From Actinocatenispora rupis (GTDB lineage: Bacteria; Actinomycetota; Actinomycetes; Mycobacteriales; Micromonosporaceae), in contig NZ_BOMB01000026.1 of assembly GCF_016861975.1 (NCBI RefSeq), positions 62,001 through 126,000 on the forward strand: a DNA stretch of 64,000 bases, written 5' to 3'. Position numbers and translations under genes: made by a program. Positions 62,550 to 64,000 of the stretch are shown here, piece after piece. Below the pieces are notes generated by a model. It saw only the letters and a list, made by a program, of their open reading frames with translations, had not been told where the DNA came from and did not search any database. Position 1 is the stretch's first letter. Each line of letters opens with the position of its first letter.

Positions 62550-62693
62550 CCTCCTGTCCCGCTGTCCGGCGGGTCCGGTCCGGGGTCGGTGCGGACCCCA
62601 CCGGTTCACCCACCCTCGGTCGTGTCGTAACTGTCCGTACACCGAGTGGGCGCACTCTTCATGCACGGTCAGCGTTCTGGTGAGGAGCGGGCG

Positions 62694-63491
62694 ATGCCCG
62701 GTACGGTCCTGGCGCCCGAGGCGCTGCGGGTGGTCAACTACGCGCACCGCGGTGCGTCCGGCCTGGCCCCGGAGAACACCATGGCCGCCTTCGAGGCGGC
62801 CGCGACACACGGGGCGCACGTCGTGGAGCTGGACGTCCGGCGTACGGCCGACGGCCATCTCGTGGTGATGCACGACCCGTCGCCCGCGCGTACGACGAAC
62901 GTGGCGGAGCTGTTCCCGGAGCGCGCCGAGGCGCCGGTGAGCGACTTCACGCTCGCCGAGCTGCGCCGGCTCGACGCGGGCGGCTGGCGCGACCCGCGCC
63001 ACGCGGGCGAGCGGATCCCCACGTTCGACGAGGCGATGGACCTGTTCGCCCAGCGCGACCTCCGCGTACTGCTGGAGGTCAAGGCACCCGGCGAGTACCC
63101 GGGGATCGCGGAGCAGATCGTCGCGGAGCTGCGCTCGGCGTACGCGGGATGGTTGTCGGGTCGGATGATCGTGCAGAGCTTCGACTGGGAGTTCATGCGC
63201 GCGCTGCGGTCGCTGCTGCCGCGGATCCCGGTGGGCCTGCTCGGCGCGCCCGACGTGGCGCAGCTCTCCGCGTACGCGGGGTTCGTGGACCACGTGAACC
63301 CGCCGCGCTCGGCCGCCACCGCGGAGTACGTGGAGTCGGTGCACCAGTGGGGCATGGCGGTCAACGTGTGGACCGTCGACGACCCCGCGGAGATGTCCCG
63401 GCTGATCGCCAACGGCGTCGACGGCATCATCACCAACCGCCCCGACCTGCTGCACGCCACGTTCGCCGTGGCCCCCGACACAGCGGGCTAG
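62694..63491 (+). CDS. Glycerophosphodiester phosphodiesterase
   Basis: 265 residues. GDPD signatures: AHRGASGLAPENTMAAF (catalytic His-Arg, Glu-Asn), VELDVRRTADGHLVVMHD (metal Glu-x-Asp and His), VLLEVKAPGEYP, and NVWTVDDPAEMSRLIANGVDGIITNRPD. No signal peptide, so cytoplasmic. Hydrolyses glycerophosphodiesters to glycerol-3-phosphate, which glpD (47575) can oxidise. ATG at 62694 with GAGGAG 6 bases upstream; a longer frame from 62646 is not supported. 62550-62693 holds no gene. Confidence 0.94.
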   Translation: MPGTVLAPEALRVVNYAHRGASGLAPENTMAAFEAAATHGAHVVELDVRRTADGHLVVMHDPSPARTTNVAELFPERAEAPVSDFTLAELRRLDAGGWRDPRHAGERIPTFDEAMDLFAQRDLRVLLEVKAPGEYPGIAEQIVAELRSAYAGWLSGRMIVQSFDWEFMRALRSLLPRIPVGLLGAPDVAQLSAYAGFVDHVNPPRSAATAEYVESVHQWGMAVNVWTVDDPAEMSRLIANGVDGIITNRPDLLHATFAVAPDTAG

Positions 63492-63510
63492 GCGTACCGC
63501 CGGCCGTGCG

Positions 63511-63516
63511 TAGGCT
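63511..63516 (+). promoter_or_regulatory. -10 box of a leaderless promoter (HAD gene)
   Basis: TAGGCT, 7 bases before the ATG at 63524. Confidence 0.5.
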
Positions 63517-63523
63517 CGTTCCC

Positions 63524-64000
63524 ATGAACGCAGCCGATCGGCACGGGCCGCACCAGGGGACCACCGCTCCGGCGGCGCCGCACGCGTTGCCGCCGCTCGT
63601 GGTCGGGTTCGATCTGGACATGACGCTGCTGGACACCCGACCGGTGATCGGCGCGGCGTACCGGGTGCTGGCGGCGGAGAGCGGCGTCGACATCGACGTC
63701 GACCTGGTGGTGAGCCGGCTCGGCCCGCCCCTGCCGGACGAGCTGGGCAACTGGTTCCCCGCCGAGCAGGTGCCGGCGATCGTCGACCGCTACCGCGAGA
63801 TCTACCCGCGGTTCGTCGCGGAGCAGCAGGTGCTGCCCGGCGTCGTCGAGTCCCTCGCCGCGGTACGCGCGCAGCACGGCCGGTCCATCGTGGTCACCGC
63901 GAAGCACCCGGACGGTGCGCGCCGTCACCTCGACGCGGCCGGCTTCGACGTGGCCGAACTGATCGGCTCGGCGTGGGCCGGCGGCAAGGCGACCGCGCTC
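63524..64000 (+). CDS. HAD-family phosphatase, N-terminal part (runs off the right edge)
   Basis: 159 residues visible without stop. HAD motif I FDLDMTLLDTRP (Met in place of the usual Gly, as in a known actinomycete subgroup), a helical cap (AAYRVLAAESGVDIDVDLV to RFVAEQQVLPGV), and motif II SIVVTAKHPDGARRHLDAAG. Motifs III and IV lie outside. Likely a phosphoglycolate-phosphatase-like enzyme of unknown substrate. The start has a TAGGCT box 7 bases upstream and no ribosome site, so leaderless. Confidence 0.88.
   Translation, partial: MNAADRHGPHQGTTAPAAPHALPPLVVGFDLDMTLLDTRPVIGAAYRVLAAESGVDIDVDLVVSRLGPPLPDELGNWFPAEQVPAIVDRYREIYPRFVAEQQVLPGVVESLAAVRAQHGRSIVVTAKHPDGARRHLDAAGFDVAELIGSAWAGGKATAL

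Overview
The window is a very GC-rich (roughly 70-73 %) piece of an actinomycete chromosome, most likely from Micromonosporaceae or a close relative. The signs are three Ser/Thr protein kinases, an AfsR/SARP-type regulator, a CDC48-type AAA ATPase, an XPB-type helicase, a stand-alone groEL2 under CIRCE elements, and many GTG starts. Coding density is about 92 %. No rRNA, tRNA, CRISPR array or intact insertion sequence was seen.

Layout. 1-6.05 kb (minus): start of a CDC48-type ATPase gene, then an operon of a membrane Ser/Thr kinase, a double-FHA ABC transporter and a small membrane protein. 6.2-13.1 kb (plus): SARP/AfsR regulator, an unusual fusion of a secreted-type hydrolase with an ABC ATPase, its permease, and a small protein. 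13.3-17.2 kb: quinone oxidoreductase, ArsR regulator and EamA exporter sharing twin operators, and a SAM-riboswitch-controlled threonine-synthase-type enzyme. 17.2-17.9 kb has no genes but holds a 162-bp MITE-like element. 17.9-27.5 kb: GNAT, paaN, cold-shock gene, YeiH-type exporter with a pentapeptide-repeat tail, LysR regulator, two tandem paralogous membrane proteins, groEL2.

27.6-39.3 kb is the functional centre: a cell-wall (MurNAc) recycling region with murQ, nagZ, namZ and an RpiR-type murR, followed by a GNAT-PIG-L pair, and further on a BadF-type sugar kinase and an M19 dipeptidase. Three copies of one 17-bp imperfect palindrome sit at murQ/nagZ, at murR and at the GNAT-PIG-L pair. 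At two of them the operator lies at the same place over a TTGACG-N18-TA..TT promoter. I infer a local MurR regulon that includes the GNAT and the PIG-L deacetylase. Proposed flow: NagZ and NamZ release GlcNAc and MurNAc, the BadF kinase phosphorylates them in place of a PTS, and MurQ removes lactate.

39.3-52.5 kb: unknown protein, sugar porter, membrane-anchored subtilase divergent from a kinase with helical repeats, glpD, membrane protein, a decayed adenylate-kinase-like gene, GNAT, DUF4031 protein and lipoprotein. 52.5-64 kb: REP-like hairpins, XPB helicase, M28 membrane peptidase, cation/proton antiporter, helicase-associated protein, a 61-residue protein, glycerophosphodiesterase and the start of a HAD phosphatase.

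Two window-wide signals run through this. The palindrome GTCCAC-A/T-GTGGAC occurs seven times, always inside genes. A TANNNT hexamer lies exactly 6-7 bases before the start codon of at least nine genes, which marks leaderless transcripts.
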